DNA of 64,000 bases from Prevotella falsenii DSM 22864 = JCM 15124 (GCF_000613945.1 NZ_BAJY01000003.1:62001-126000); one strand, 5' to 3'. Shown: positions 1 to 9,728, counted from the first letter of the stretch. Notes: generated by a model from the letters alone, not told the origin. A program made the numbers and translations.

Positions 1-1078
1 CGCCCGTGAGCGTGTGCCATTTGTAATTTCCATATTTATCGAAACAGAATAGCTTTCCGCTTGAAACATAGTTGGTTGCGTCCATTACATAGATGTCGCA
101 GGTAATGGGGTGGATTATTAAACCATAGGCAATCTTTATCGGATACTTCTCCGGCACCTTCAGAAAGTTGCTGTTCACCACCTTGTGGGTGCGTATATCT
201 ACCACCTCGAATATAGGTTTGCCTTGCCGGTTAGTATAAGAAACAAGCGAATCGCCTATCATATCGAAGCCGTCTGTCTTGATATTCAGCACGTCTTCCA
301 CCTTGTCGTTGTCGATAACATAGAGGTTTGAGGGTGTTTGGTCGTAGTCGCCACGCGACGAAACCCACAGTTTCCCATATTTATCGCTGCGAAGGCGGAA
401 CAGATTGATGCCTACATCAATGGTTTTCGTTACCTTGAAGGTGCTTAAATCAATTACGCTCACGGTGCGGTCGTAGCCCAACGACGACATACCGTTGTAA
501 CCTCCGCTGTTGGCAACATATATTTTGCCGTCTTGTACTACAAGTTCTTCGGGTTGATAGCCCACCGTGCATTTGTCCACAACCTTCAATGTGGCAGTGT
601 CTACTTTATAAACGGCACCCAAAACGCTCTTTTCGTTTATCTTTCCGACATACGAGCTGACGTAGGCGTACTGTCCTTGGAATGCCAAATAGCGACAGTT
701 GGGAATGTCTACGTGTCCCCTGCTTACCGCAGTGTGGGCGTTGGCAACTTCAACCTTGTTCGATTGGTTGATAACAATCCACAAACTGTTTCCGTAAATC
801 TGAACATCGTTGCCCACATCGCCCAGTTCCTTGATTTGGTTGGGGTTGCGCGACGGATAAATATTGCGATAATACTTTCCCGAATCTAAGTTCAAGAAGT
901 CTAATGTAGCCTTGTTAGACCCCATATTGCCTTCGTTCAAGATGTAAAGACCTGCATATTTCGTATGCGTTACTTCGCCGATGCTGTGCTCGGAAGGGTA
1001 GATAATGGTATCGTCTTCGCGGCAAGAGGCTGCTAAAAGAACAACCAATAAACCGTAAAAAATATGTTTTAGCTTCAT
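1..1078 (-). CDS. BtuG-like/DUF5074 beta-propeller lipoprotein (C-terminus off window)
   Basis: The reading frame starts at 1078 and stays open to the left edge (about 359 codons), so the C-terminus is missing. A signal peptide ends in a lipobox (LLAAS before Cys19), which predicts a lipoprotein. The mature part has repeated beta-propeller strands of YncE/DUF5074 type (for example ILNEGNMGSNKA, YVSSYVGK, IYVANSGGY, VIDLSTFKV). It lies 18 bp downstream of the BtuB-type receptor in the same direction. In Bacteroides the surface propeller lipoprotein paired with BtuB is BtuG, a high-affinity cobalamin binder. Family and lipid anchor are seen directly; the cobalamin role is inferred from the pairing. 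A different ligand remains possible. Confidence 0.75.
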   Translation of the reverse strand, partial: MKLKHIFYGLLVVLLAASCREDDTIIYPSEHSIGEVTHTKYAGLYILNEGNMGSNKATLDFLNLDSGKYYRNIYPSRNPNQIKELGDVGNDVQIYGNSLWIVINQSNKVEVANAHTAVSRGHVDIPNCRYLAFQGQYAYVSSYVGKINEKSVLGAVYKVDTATLKVVDKCTVGYQPEELVVQDGKIYVANSGGYNGMSSLGYDRTVSVIDLSTFKVTKTIDVGINLFRLRSDKYGKLWVSSRGDYDQTPSNLYVIDNDKVEDVLNIKTDGFDMIGDSLVSYTNRQGKPIFEVVDIRTHKVVNSNFLKVPEKYPIKIAYGLIIHPITCDIYVMDATNYVSSGKLFCFDKYGNYKWHTLTG

Positions 1079-1096
1079 CGTAGTCTGTTTGTTTTG

Positions 1097-3130
1097 TTAT
1101 AATTCTACTTGTAATCCAACCACACCGTTAATGCCCGGCATCGGATAATTGAGGATAACGTCGTACTTTTGGTCCAGAATATTGTTTATTTCCAACATAG
1201 TTCTGCACCTTGTACCAAAGATTGTGAAGTCGTATTGCAGACTTACGTCGCTCGTGTACCACGGTTGCATATAGTTGTTCTGTATGTTTTCTTGCTGATT
1301 GTAGCGTTTACCCGAATAGATAAAGCTGTAGTTGAGCGTCCAATTGCGGTAAGCAAGGTTTACGATAGCAGAGCCACTGTTGTAGGGAATATACGGAATT
1401 TGGTGCTTGAAGAACGTATCGGAATCGTCGGTAACGTCGCGTGCGTCTTGGTAAGTGTATTGCAGGCGTGCCGTAATCAAGAAATCGCTAAGCGGTTGTA
1501 ACGCTATCGAACCCATAACATCTACTCCCGTAATGTGAACACGCCCAAGATTGAGCATCGTCCAGCGGAATTGCTGTCCTTTGGGGTACGCTATGATTTT
1601 GTCGTGTATGGTGTTATAGTAGCCATCGGCTTGAAAATACAAGTTCCGCACAAAGCTTTGGTTGTACTGTTTGTGGAAAACCATTCCTAAATTGTACTGT
1701 GTTGCACTCTCGGGCTTTAGGTTTGAGTTGCCCAAATCGGTGTAGTAAAGGTCGTTGAACGTAGGCATACGGAAGCTGCGCTTAGCAAATGTGCGCACAG
1801 AGAACTTTGTTGATGTGCCGTTGGCATACTTATCGACCAACGGAAAGTCGATAAACAGCGCGGGAGTGAACTTTGTTATGTTGTCCCTTGCTTTCATTCC
1901 GTCCATTAAACGGGTCTTGGGGTGGAGCTTATCGTGTATGAACGATGCCAACACCGAACCTTGTATGCGTAGGAAACGAGCCTCAAAGGCAGTGGCAAAA
2001 CTAATCAAATTTGAATAGCGTGTGGGGAAAACGAAGCGATAAGTATCGGCATTGAGCTTGTTCCAACGGAAGTCGTAGCTTACGGAAGCACTCCAATTGG
2101 GCAAGATTTCGTAAGCATTGGCAGTGGAAAGGTAGAACTCTTGCTGCCAAAAACGGTTGTCGGCAGGCAGCTGTGTGGTATCTTTGTTTACGTAATGCGT
2201 GCGATAAAAGGCGTATTTAGCCAACCATTGCGTTGAAAAACGGTCGGTTATGTCTTTTTGAAAACGGTTTTGAACAAAGAAGTTGAGGTCGCCTTGCCGC
2301 TCGCCTCTGCGCCAAACGTTGTTCACAATAGCACCGGGAATACCGCGTTGGCTATTGTAGAAGTAAACCTTTGTGTTCCAATAGCCACGTTCTAAAATAC
2401 CGTTTACATTGAAATCGATACGGTCGGCGCGTATGTCGCCATTCTCTCGTGTTGCCGTTGTGTCGTAAGCAACCTCTCCATTAGGCGTTACACGGCGGTA
2501 ATTGAACTTGTATTTGCCACTCGAAGTAAGGTGTTCTGCATTCAGCGAAGTAGAAACAGTGGGCAAAATGTGTTGCTCCCATAACCCCGAAAGGCGCACA
2601 AGGTCGCTCGAACCATACTTGGCTTTCAGCTTCAGGTTATAGTTTTTACCGGCGGAAAATCGGGGCTTGCGTGTGCGGATATACACACTGCCGGCATTGC
2701 CGAAGTCGGAAGCAGGCTGAAAGATGGCACTTTTCTGTCCATTGTAAAGCGATATTTCGTCAATGTTGTCGAGCGAAAACTGCCCAAGGTCTATCTGTCC
2801 GTTCTGTGCATTGCCAAGTTCTATGCCATCGTAGAATATTCCCAAGTGGTGCGTACCCATACTACGAATGTCCACAGTCTTTATTCCACCCACTCCGCCA
2901 TAGTCTTTCAGCTGAATGCCGGAGAAGTAACGCAGGGCATCGGCTACGGAATGACTGTTCAATCGTTGCAGTTCTGCATCCTTCAAACTTTGCGAGGGCA
3001 CTATTTCCCGCTGCGTGAGTCGTGCTGTAATCACTACTTCCCTAATCGTATGGATAGAGTCTTGCTGTGAAGTTTGCGCTTTTGCGTTCACTGTAAGGGC
3101 AAGCAATAGAGTTAATGGCAATAGTTTCAT
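1097..3130 (-). CDS. btuB: TonB-dependent outer-membrane receptor, BtuB type
   Basis: This 677-residue protein has a signal peptide ending near residue 18 (NAKAQ). A TonB-box-like segment (IREVVITA) and a plug domain (about residues 30-155, VADALRYFSGIQLKDYGG, then FYDGIELGNAQ) follow. The rest is beta-barrel, ending in a short strand (GVVGLQVEL) suited to outer-membrane insertion. The plug and the absence of an N-terminal CarboxypepD repeat match the Bacteroidetes BtuB group rather than SusC. The next gene is a BtuG-like lipoprotein, which supports vitamin B12 or another corrinoid as substrate. A -7-like element (TATCTTTG on the minus strand, 3176-3183) precedes it. The 120-bp upstream gap shows no B12-riboswitch box, although such receptors are often riboswitch-controlled. 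Confidence 0.8.
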   Translation of the reverse strand: MKLLPLTLLLALTVNAKAQTSQQDSIHTIREVVITARLTQREIVPSQSLKDAELQRLNSHSVADALRYFSGIQLKDYGGVGGIKTVDIRSMGTHHLGIFYDGIELGNAQNGQIDLGQFSLDNIDEISLYNGQKSAIFQPASDFGNAGSVYIRTRKPRFSAGKNYNLKLKAKYGSSDLVRLSGLWEQHILPTVSTSLNAEHLTSSGKYKFNYRRVTPNGEVAYDTTATRENGDIRADRIDFNVNGILERGYWNTKVYFYNSQRGIPGAIVNNVWRRGERQGDLNFFVQNRFQKDITDRFSTQWLAKYAFYRTHYVNKDTTQLPADNRFWQQEFYLSTANAYEILPNWSASVSYDFRWNKLNADTYRFVFPTRYSNLISFATAFEARFLRIQGSVLASFIHDKLHPKTRLMDGMKARDNITKFTPALFIDFPLVDKYANGTSTKFSVRTFAKRSFRMPTFNDLYYTDLGNSNLKPESATQYNLGMVFHKQYNQSFVRNLYFQADGYYNTIHDKIIAYPKGQQFRWTMLNLGRVHITGVDVMGSIALQPLSDFLITARLQYTYQDARDVTDDSDTFFKHQIPYIPYNSGSAIVNLAYRNWTLNYSFIYSGKRYNQQENIQNNYMQPWYTSDVSLQYDFTIFGTRCRTMLEINNILDQKYDVILNYPMPGINGVVGLQVEL

Positions 3131-3253
3131 TATGCTGTTGTTAATATTTCGCTGTTTGTAATGTTACCCTATGTGCAAAGATAGTACAAAGAAAAGAGAC
3201 AAACGAAGAAAGTTTAGCTTATTTCTTATAATTCTTCTGTTTCCCAATATTCG

Positions 3254-3826
3254 TTATAAAGAATACACCAAGTGGCGCATAGTGTGTCCGCCCCATTGGT
3301 TATCGCCCTTATGAACAAAACCTACTGTTGTGTAAAGCCTTTCTGCCTGTGGGTTGTTTGTGTCTACCAACAGTCCCGAAGGTAGGTTCATGCGTTTGCC
3401 CTTTGCGATGGTTGCACGCAGAAGTTGCTTGGCAATGCCGTTGCCACGATGTTCTTTTGCCACGCAAAGCGAGTCTATGTAAAATTCGCCTGCCGATGTT
3501 TCGTCGGGAATATCGGAGAAATCGCGACCGAAAGCCTCCTTTGCACTGTCTACGAACGCCTTGCGGAGTGTGCGCAGCAAGCCTCCGTCGTAGCTGACAG
3601 ATACGCCTACAACTTCGTTTTCGGGCGTCAGGGCAACGAGGGAGTTAAGGTAAGAATATTGCGAATCGGTACGTTCGACGAGCTTTTTCATAAGATTGAA
3701 AAAATCGTCTAACGTATGTTGCGGTCCTGCAAACCATTGGCAGCACTCGTGGTTCATAGCTTCCATTATCATTTTTGCTATGACAGGCGACTGTTCGGGG
3801 CGTGCCGAAACTATTTTTACCTCCAT
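3254..3826 (-). CDS. GNAT-family N-acetyltransferase
   Basis: The protein has 190 residues and a GNAT fold. The acetyl-CoA pyrophosphate-binding loop is visible as CVAKEHRGNGIAKQLL (about residues 121-136), followed by the C-terminal ERLYTTVGFVHKGD strand that closes the fold. It probably transfers an acetyl group from acetyl-CoA to an amine or a protein N-terminus; the acceptor cannot be told from sequence. It starts 8 bp after the phosphohexomutase stop and is presumably co-transcribed with it. No signal peptide is seen, so it should be cytosolic. Confidence 0.85.
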   Translation of the reverse strand: MEVKIVSARPEQSPVIAKMIMEAMNHECCQWFAGPQHTLDDFFNLMKKLVERTDSQYSYLNSLVALTPENEVVGVSVSYDGGLLRTLRKAFVDSAKEAFGRDFSDIPDETSAGEFYIDSLCVAKEHRGNGIAKQLLRATIAKGKRMNLPSGLLVDTNNPQAERLYTTVGFVHKGDNQWGGHTMRHLVYSL

Positions 3827-3834
3827 TTCGTATG

Positions 3835-5319
3835 TTACTGCTTCAATGCTTTAAAGTCGGCAAGTAAAGTAAGAACACGCTCGGTGATACGGCTGACACC
3901 GCCTTCGACGTTCGACTCGATGTTCAAAGGCAGTACCGGGTCGTGCAACGATTGGCGAAGCAAGAACCAACCTTGTTCCTTTTCGTCCGTGCAAGCGATG
4001 CGCACACCTTCGTAGTTGGGCGATACCAACTGCCAGTCGTGCTCTTTTTCGGCTGCTGCCTTGATGTGTTCCAACACCTGTTCGCCATAGCTTTTAAAGT
4101 CGTCGGTATCGATTTTGAAACGTATTTCCTTGCTTTCGACAGGTTGTTGAAGGTCGGCTATAAGGTCTTGGAGCTCTTTTCCTTCCTTGCGCAGGCATGC
4201 AGCTTCTACTATCAGCTTTGCCACAAGGTATGCTCCATCGTCCAAGAAGTAGTTTTCGCGCAGTGCAGCATGCCCCGATGTTTCGATTGCAAGCCACGAT
4301 TCTTCGCCGTTTTCATTCAGACGGAGCGACTCGTTGATGACATTCTTGTAGCCACGACGGAAACGATGATGCTTTCCGTTGCGGTCGGCAATAAACTTTG
4401 CCAAGCCATCGGACGTTACTGAGTCGGTAACGATGGTGCTTTCGGGGTGCTCGCGCAATATCACGGCTGCTATCAGTGCAATAAGTGCGTTGCGATTGAT
4501 GGATTTTCCTGTTCTATCGACAATGGCAGAACGGTCTACATCGGTATCGAAGATAATGCCCAAATCGGCTTTATTGTCTACAACAGCTTTGCAAATAGAA
4601 GCCATTGCCTCTTTGTTTTCGGGGTTAGGAATATGGTTGGGGAAGTGTCCGTCAGGCTCAAGGAACTGACTTCCCGTCGTATCTGCCCCCAATGGCTTTA
4701 ACACTTTGTTGGCAAAAAAGCCACCTGCGCCGTTGCCTGCATCTACTATAATGCGCATACCCTTCAACGGTTGGTCGCCGGCATTCACACCACGGCGAAT
4801 ATAGTTGGTAAGTATGTCGCAGTAGGTAGCCATAAAATCAACGTCTTTCACTTCGCCGTTACCTTTCTTTTCAGCACCTATGAACTGCGGTGCAAGCTCC
4901 AAGATGCGTGCAATGTCTGCCTTTTCCAATCCGCCTTTTGCTGTAAAGAACTTCAATCCGTTTCTGTTCCAAGGCAAATGGCTTGCCGTTATCATAACAG
5001 CACCGTCGGTATGAAGTTGTTCGTCTACCGTTGCCATAAACATTGCCGGTGTAGACGCCATGCCAAAGTTGAGCACGGTTGCACCAACAGCAGCTGCACC
5101 ATCGGCAAAGGCTTGTCGGAGTGCAGGACTGGAAATGCGCGAATCGCTACCCACGGCAATGGTTTGCACCGCCTTTCCGTTCTTTTCGCCCAGCCAAGCT
5201 GTAAATGCTTGTGCCAAAGCACTTGTTATCTCGTTGGTAAGGTTTACGCTTTCGCCTTCAATTCCTTCGAGCGCGACGCCTCTAATATCCGAGCCGTTCT
5301 GCAGTTTTTTCCAGTCCAT
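3835..5319 (-). CDS. Phosphoglucomutase/phosphomannomutase family protein
   Basis: This 494-residue alpha-D-phosphohexomutase interconverts sugar 1- and 6-phosphates. The phosphoserine loop is TASHLPWNRNG with the catalytic Ser at 113. The Mg-binding loop is DTDVDR (258-263). A sugar-binding segment ETSGHAALRENYFLDDGAYL follows, then the C-terminal phosphate-binding domain. TASHLPWNRNGLKFF with ETSGHAA is typical of the Bacteroidetes glmM/pmm-like paralogue; whether glucose, mannose or glucosamine phosphate is preferred cannot be decided here. It heads a two-gene unit with the GNAT gene. A -7-like motif (TACCTTTG, minus) lies about 85 bp upstream, without a clear -33 element. Confidence 0.88.
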   Translation of the reverse strand: MDWKKLQNGSDIRGVALEGIEGESVNLTNEITSALAQAFTAWLGEKNGKAVQTIAVGSDSRISSPALRQAFADGAAAVGATVLNFGMASTPAMFMATVDEQLHTDGAVMITASHLPWNRNGLKFFTAKGGLEKADIARILELAPQFIGAEKKGNGEVKDVDFMATYCDILTNYIRRGVNAGDQPLKGMRIIVDAGNGAGGFFANKVLKPLGADTTGSQFLEPDGHFPNHIPNPENKEAMASICKAVVDNKADLGIIFDTDVDRSAIVDRTGKSINRNALIALIAAVILREHPESTIVTDSVTSDGLAKFIADRNGKHHRFRRGYKNVINESLRLNENGEESWLAIETSGHAALRENYFLDDGAYLVAKLIVEAACLRKEGKELQDLIADLQQPVESKEIRFKIDTDDFKSYGEQVLEHIKAAAEKEHDWQLVSPNYEGVRIACTDEKEQGWFLLRQSLHDPVLPLNIESNVEGGVSRITERVLTLLADFKALKQ

Positions 5320-5490
5320 TTGTCTTACTTTAAATAGTTCTTATATATAATAAGGTGTAGAAAAGTGCACAAGGCATACTTGCCTTTGCGCATTCCGATG
5401 GCAAAGGTACTGAATTTTTCGGTATTACGCAGGTCTTATCGGTTTATCTTTTGAAACAATAGAAATTTATCGGAGAGAACTTGCTGTATA

Positions 5491-5700
5491 GGCGAAAAAC
5501 AGCAATAAAACCGTAAACATTTTTCATAAGATTATCTATTGCTTAACAAGCTCGTTATCAACGTATTACAAAACCTATTGTTTTGCGTTCCAAAACCGTA
5601 GGTTTTGCACGGTAAAAGCGTAGGTTTTGCATCGCAAAACCTACGCTTTCGCAACGCCAAAGCGATTATATCACTTTTTAACAGAATTATTTTTACAAAG
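5491..5700 (-). repeat. Dispersed structured repeat family 1, copy A
   Basis: This fills most of the 386-bp gap between the mutase and yigZ. On the minus strand it reads from a TTTGTAAA-type left end through AAAGCGTAGGTTTTGC and GCAAAACCTACGCTTT (16-bp arms, 3-nt loop), then GCAAAACCTACGGTTT, then a small GCAAAAC/GTTTTGC hairpin, ending near TGAAAAATGTTTACG. Five more copies are in this window (17965, 25201, 37194, 57348, 62251). No gene is supported inside it. Confidence 0.85.
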
Positions 5701-5705
5701 TCTTG

Positions 5706-6296
5706 TTAGATGAACGATAGTTTTTTCAGTCGTGTTTCGAGTTGTTCGGCAAGCGATTGGCGAATGGAAAGAACAATTTCGCAAGTGTTATCGAAGTTTT
5801 GTTCAACGATGTCGGCATTCATTTCCTTCACAATCTTCATTACATCGTTCATCATCGGGTAAGAAAAAGTGTAGCGGACAATGTGCTCTACGAACTTTTC
5901 TTCTATTTCCGAGTGTGCTATACCGTCGGCAGCGGCTTCGCGATAAGCAACAATGAGTCCGCTCGTGCCCAGTTTGACGCCTCCGAAATATCGGATTACA
6001 CAAATCAAAGTATTGGTAATATCGTTGCTGACAAGTTGTCCGAGAATGGGTTTGCCGGCTGTTGATGACGGTTCGCCATCGTCGTTGGCACGAAATTCTG
6101 CACCGTCTGCTCCCAAACGGTAGGCATAGCAGCAGTGGCGCGCATCGTAATATTTCTTTTTGTAGTGCTTTACAATGTCTAAAGCCTCTTCTGTAGAATC
6201 TATATGATGCACAAAGGCGAGGAATTTACTCCTCTTTTCGGAATAAAACCCCTCGCCAATTGTGTTTTTATGTACTGTTCTGTACTTATCTGTCAT
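5706..6296 (-). CDS. yigZ: YigZ/IMPACT family protein
   Basis: The protein has 196 residues, the usual size for the UPF0029/IMPACT family. The N-terminal domain contains the signature KKYYDARHCCYAYRLG, then ANDDGEPSSTAGKPILGQL and VIRYFGGVKLGTSGLI (residues about 50-120). The C-terminal YigZ domain (ferredoxin-like) follows. Homologues bind nucleic acid or ribosomes and eukaryotic IMPACT regulates GCN2; the bacterial role is not settled. It starts 20 bp after the DUF1015 stop and is likely the last gene of the serC-serA-DUF1015 transcript. Confidence 0.9.
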   Translation of the reverse strand: MTDKYRTVHKNTIGEGFYSEKRSKFLAFVHHIDSTEEALDIVKHYKKKYYDARHCCYAYRLGADGAEFRANDDGEPSSTAGKPILGQLVSNDITNTLICVIRYFGGVKLGTSGLIVAYREAAADGIAHSEIEEKFVEHIVRYTFSYPMMNDVMKIVKEMNADIVEQNFDNTCEIVLSIRQSLAEQLETRLKKLSFI

Positions 6297-6316
6297 TAAT
6301 TAATGATGCCGTAAAC

Positions 6317-7564
6317 TTATGAAAGTTTGTGTATGATAAGACCTGAACGGAGTTTCGGCTCGAACCATGTAGCCTTAGGAGGCATAATCTTGCCACTGTC
6401 AGCGATGTCCATAATCTGTTGCATAGAAACCGGATAGAGAGCCAAAGCCATCTTCATTTCGCCACTGTCTACGCGCTTCTTGAGTTCTTCGAGACCACGA
6501 AGACCACCTACGAAGTCGATGCGGTCGCTTGAACGCAAGTCTTTGATGTCGAGAAGTTCGTCGAGAATCAAACGGCTTGAAATATCAACGTCGAGTACGC
6601 CGATAGGGTCGTTGTTGTCGTATGTGCCTTCTTTAGCTGTGAGAGAGTACCATTCGCCTTCCAAGTAGAGTGAGAACTCGTGCAAAGCAGCCGGCTTATA
6701 GATAGTAGCACCCTTCTTTTCAACGATGAAGTTCTTGTTCAATGCTTCGAGGAACTGGGCAGGTGTCATACCATTCAAATCCTTAACAACACGGTTATAG
6801 TCGAGAATGGTAAGTTCAGATGCTTGGAAACAAACTGCCATGAAGTAGTTGTACTCTTCCTTACCCGTGTGGTTTGGATTAGCTTTTGCCTTTTCGCCAC
6901 CTACAAGACCGGCAGCAGCTGAACGGTGGTGTCCGTCTGCAATATAGAGACTTGGCATCTTTGCAAACTCTTCAGTGATGGTCTTGATGTCCTTATCGTC
7001 AGAAACCACCCAAAGCTGATGACGGAAACCGTCGATAGGAGCAATGAAGTCGTATTCAGGAGTAGTAGCAGCGTAACGAGAAGTGATTTCCTTCAGCACT
7101 GCATTATCAGGATAAGCGAAGAATACAGGCTCGATGTTGGCATCGTTTACACGAACATGCTTCATGCGGTCTTCTTCCTTGTCGCGGCGTGTAAGTTCGT
7201 GTTTCTTGATAACACCGTCTACATAGTCTTGACAAGCAGCACCGACAACGATACCGTATTGTGTCTTGCCATTCATTGTTTGAGCATAGATGTAGTACTG
7301 TTCCTTGTCGTCTTGTACCAACCAACCCTTATCTTGGAACATCTTGAAGTTCTCGGCAGCCTTTTCGTAAACGCGTGGGTCGTATTCGCTTGTGCCTTCC
7401 GGGAAATCGATTTCAGGCTTAATGATATGATAAAGGCTCTTTTCGTTGCCCTTAGCTTCTTCGCGTGCTTCCTCTGAATTCAATACGTCGTATGGACGAC
7501 TTTCTACTTGTTCAACAAACTCCTTTGGAGGACGAACACCTTTAAATGGTTTTACTATTGCCAT
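6317..7564 (-). CDS. DUF1015 domain protein
   Basis: The protein has 415 residues with the full DUF1015 architecture: MAIVKPFKGVRPPKEFVEQVESR at the N-terminus (shown here as the start of a longer conserved block) and a central YIADGHHRSAAA motif (HHR, near residue 215). Neither signal peptide nor membrane segment is seen. The biochemical function is unknown; the histidine-rich motif suggests an enzyme. It lies 93 bp downstream of serA in the same direction, an association common in Bacteroidetes, so a link to serine metabolism is plausible but inferred. The start at 7564 is the only good start, with conserved residues beginning at once. Confidence 0.85.
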   Translation of the reverse strand: MAIVKPFKGVRPPKEFVEQVESRPYDVLNSEEAREEAKGNEKSLYHIIKPEIDFPEGTSEYDPRVYEKAAENFKMFQDKGWLVQDDKEQYYIYAQTMNGKTQYGIVVGAACQDYVDGVIKKHELTRRDKEEDRMKHVRVNDANIEPVFFAYPDNAVLKEITSRYAATTPEYDFIAPIDGFRHQLWVVSDDKDIKTITEEFAKMPSLYIADGHHRSAAAGLVGGEKAKANPNHTGKEEYNYFMAVCFQASELTILDYNRVVKDLNGMTPAQFLEALNKNFIVEKKGATIYKPAALHEFSLYLEGEWYSLTAKEGTYDNNDPIGVLDVDISSRLILDELLDIKDLRSSDRIDFVGGLRGLEELKKRVDSGEMKMALALYPVSMQQIMDIADSGKIMPPKATWFEPKLRSGLIIHKLS

Positions 7565-7657
7565 AATATGTTTATAGGATAAAATAAAAGCAGACTATCA
7601 GGGCTTTTGCTGTTGTATGAGCATAGTTCCTAATAATCTGCAATATGAGTTTAAATA

Positions 7658-8575
7658 TTATTTGTTTACTTGGAATTTGGTATCGCCGTTAGCGAAGAAA
7701 GCATTGATTTGCTTTGCTGCTGCAATACCGGCGTTGATGTTAGCTTCAGCTGTTTGAGCACCCATCTTCTTAGGTGTGCTGAAGTAACGACCTTCAAACT
7801 TAGCAAATTCTGCATCAGCGTCCGGCTTGATGTCGGTAATGAACTTCAAGTCTTCGCGTTCGCCCATCAACTTAATGAGTTCCGGCTCGTTGATAACTTC
7901 CTTACGAGCAGTGTTAATAAGGGTACCGCCCTTGTGCATCTTATTTACGAGAGCGTAGTTGATGCTCTGCTTTGTTTCGGGAGTTGCAGGAATGTGGAGA
8001 GAAACGATGTCGCAAGTTTCGAACAAAGCATCTTGATTATCAACAGCCTTAACACCGGCAGCTTCGATAACGTCCTTTGGACAGAATGCATCGTAAGCAT
8101 AAACGTCCATGCCGAAGCCCTTGGCAATGCGAGCTACGTTGCGACCAACGTTACCAAATGCAAGGATACCGAGCTTCTTGCCCATCAATTCAGAACCGCT
8201 CTTGCCGTTGTAGAAGTTGCGAGCACCATAAACAAGCATACCCAAAACAAGTTCGGCAACTGCATTTGAGTTCTGACCCGGAGTGTTTTCAGCAACAACA
8301 TTGTGTGCAGTAGCGGCAGCAAGGTCGATATTGTCGTAACCGGCACCTGCGCGAACCACAATTTTCAAGTTCTTAGCTGCGTCGAAAACTTCAGCAGTAG
8401 CCTTATCTGAACGAATGATAAGAGCATCAGCGTCCTTGACAGCGTCTAACAACTGTGCTGTTTCTGTATATTTTTCTAAAAGTGCGAGTTCGTGTCCAGC
8501 ACCTTCAATTTCTTTTCTGATACCTTCAACAGCTGCTGCTGCGAATGGCTTTTCTGTTGCAATTAAAACCTTCAT
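7658..8575 (-). CDS. serA: D-3-phosphoglycerate dehydrogenase, short form
   Basis: This 305-residue NAD-dependent dehydrogenase performs the first step of serine synthesis, 3-phosphoglycerate to 3-phosphohydroxypyruvate. Visible parts are the substrate-binding RAGAGYDNID (75-84), the dinucleotide loop ILAFGNVGRNVA (first Gly of GxGxxG replaced by Ala139), and NTARKEVINEPE with the anion-binding Arg224. No ACT or ASB regulatory domain is present, so feedback by serine through ACT is not expected. The position of the usual catalytic His is occupied by Lys in STPKKMGAQT (269-270), as in the type IIIK enzymes described from Entamoeba and Bacteroidales. It lies 82 bp downstream of serC. Confidence 0.92.
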   Translation of the reverse strand: MKVLIATEKPFAAAAVEGIRKEIEGAGHELALLEKYTETAQLLDAVKDADALIIRSDKATAEVFDAAKNLKIVVRAGAGYDNIDLAAATAHNVVAENTPGQNSNAVAELVLGMLVYGARNFYNGKSGSELMGKKLGILAFGNVGRNVARIAKGFGMDVYAYDAFCPKDVIEAAGVKAVDNQDALFETCDIVSLHIPATPETKQSINYALVNKMHKGGTLINTARKEVINEPELIKLMGEREDLKFITDIKPDADAEFAKFEGRYFSTPKKMGAQTAEANINAGIAAAKQINAFFANGDTKFQVNK

Positions 8576-8657
8576 AGTAATAAATTTTTATAATGCAAGT
8601 ACACGGATATAACCTTTTATGGGTTTATCCGTGCATTTGCTATATTAATAATGTTAA

Positions 8658-9728
8658 TTAGTGCTTAGCCTCAAATTCCTTCATTGTTTCAGCAAGAGCC
8701 TTGCAACCTTCAATTGTCATTGCGTTGTAGCAGCTTGCACGGAAACCACCAACATCGCGGTGTCCCTTGATACCAACCATACCTCTTTCGGTAGCAAACT
8801 TGAAGAACTCGTCTTGGAGGTCGGTATACTCGTCGTTCATAACGAAGCAGATGTTCATGTAAGAACGGTCTTCCTCAGACTTAACTGTACCACGGAACAA
8901 CTTGTTGCGGTCGATTTCACCGTAAATGATTTCAGCACGCTCCTTAGCAAGTTTCTCCATTGCTTCAACACCACCATTAGCCTTAATCCAACGGAGGTTC
9001 TCCATTGCTGTATAAATTGGCACCACAGGAGGAGTATTGAACATAGAACCCTTCTTGATGTGTGTGCGATAATCCAACATTGTTGGGATTTCACGCTCTA
9101 CACGACCGAGAACGTCGTCCTTAATGATAAGGAATGTTACACCGGCCATTGAGAGATTTTTCTGTGCACCGCCATAAATGCAGTCGTACTTAGAAACATC
9201 TACCGGACGGCTGAAGATGTCTGAAGACATATCACCAATTAAACGAACCGGCACGTCCAAATCTTTGTGGTACTCTGTACCATAGATTGTGTTATTGGTA
9301 GTTACGTGTAAGTAGTCCAAATCAGCAGGAACTTCAAAGTTCTTTGGAAGGTATGTATAGTTATCATCAGCTGATGATGCAACTTCAACAACTTCTCCAA
9401 ACAACTTAGCTTCCTTCAATGCCTTCTTTGCCCAAACACCGGTATTCAAGTAACCGGCTTTCTTTACCAAGAAGTTGAAAGGAATCATGCAGAACTCAAG
9501 TGATGCACCACCACCCAAGAAGAGCACTGAATAGCCTTCAGGAACGTTTAACACTTCCTTTACCAAAGCCATTGCTTCGTCCATAACCGGTTGGAAATCC
9601 TTTGAACGGTGGCTGATTTCAGCGATTGAAAGGCCAATACCGTTAAAATCTAAGATAGCACTTGCTGTTTTTTCAATTACTTCGCGTGGAAGAATACATG
9701 GACCAGCACCAAAATTGTACTTCTTCAT
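8658..9728 (-). CDS. serC: Phosphoserine aminotransferase
   Basis: This 356-residue class V aminotransferase converts 3-phosphohydroxypyruvate and glutamate to phosphoserine, the step after SerA; it can also act in pyridoxal phosphate synthesis. The N-terminus [11 protein letters not shown] is diagnostic. The glycine-rich PLP phosphate site is [10 protein letters not shown] (70-79) and the PLP lysine is Lys190 in [15 protein letters not shown]-terminal [17 protein letters not shown] completes the site. It is first of four genes in the unit. The 200 bp upstream is AT-rich; no confident promoter was identified there. Confidence 0.95.
   Translation of the reverse strand: MKKYNFGAGPCILPREVIEKTASAILDFNGIGLSIAEISHRSKDFQPVMDEAMALVKEVLNVPEGYSVLFLGGGASLEFCMIPFNFLVKKAGYLNTGVWAKKALKEAKLFGEVVEVASSADDNYTYLPKNFEVPADLDYLHVTTNNTIYGTEYHKDLDVPVRLIGDMSSDIFSRPVDVSKYDCIYGGAQKNLSMAGVTFLIIKDDVLGRVEREIPTMLDYRTHIKKGSMFNTPPVVPIYTAMENLRWIKANGGVEAMEKLAKERAEIIYGEIDRNKLFRGTVKSEEDRSYMNICFVMNDEYTDLQDEFFKFATERGMVGIKGHRDVGGFRASCYNAMTIEGCKALAETMKEFEAKH

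Noticed and set aside
3131..3253. Cobalamin riboswitch upstream of btuB
   Set aside because: The gap is only 123 bp and no conserved B12-box was visible.
5491..5700. Repeat family 1 as a CRISPR array
   Set aside because: Units alternate in orientation and are spaced irregularly with no spacers of uniform length, and no cas gene is present.
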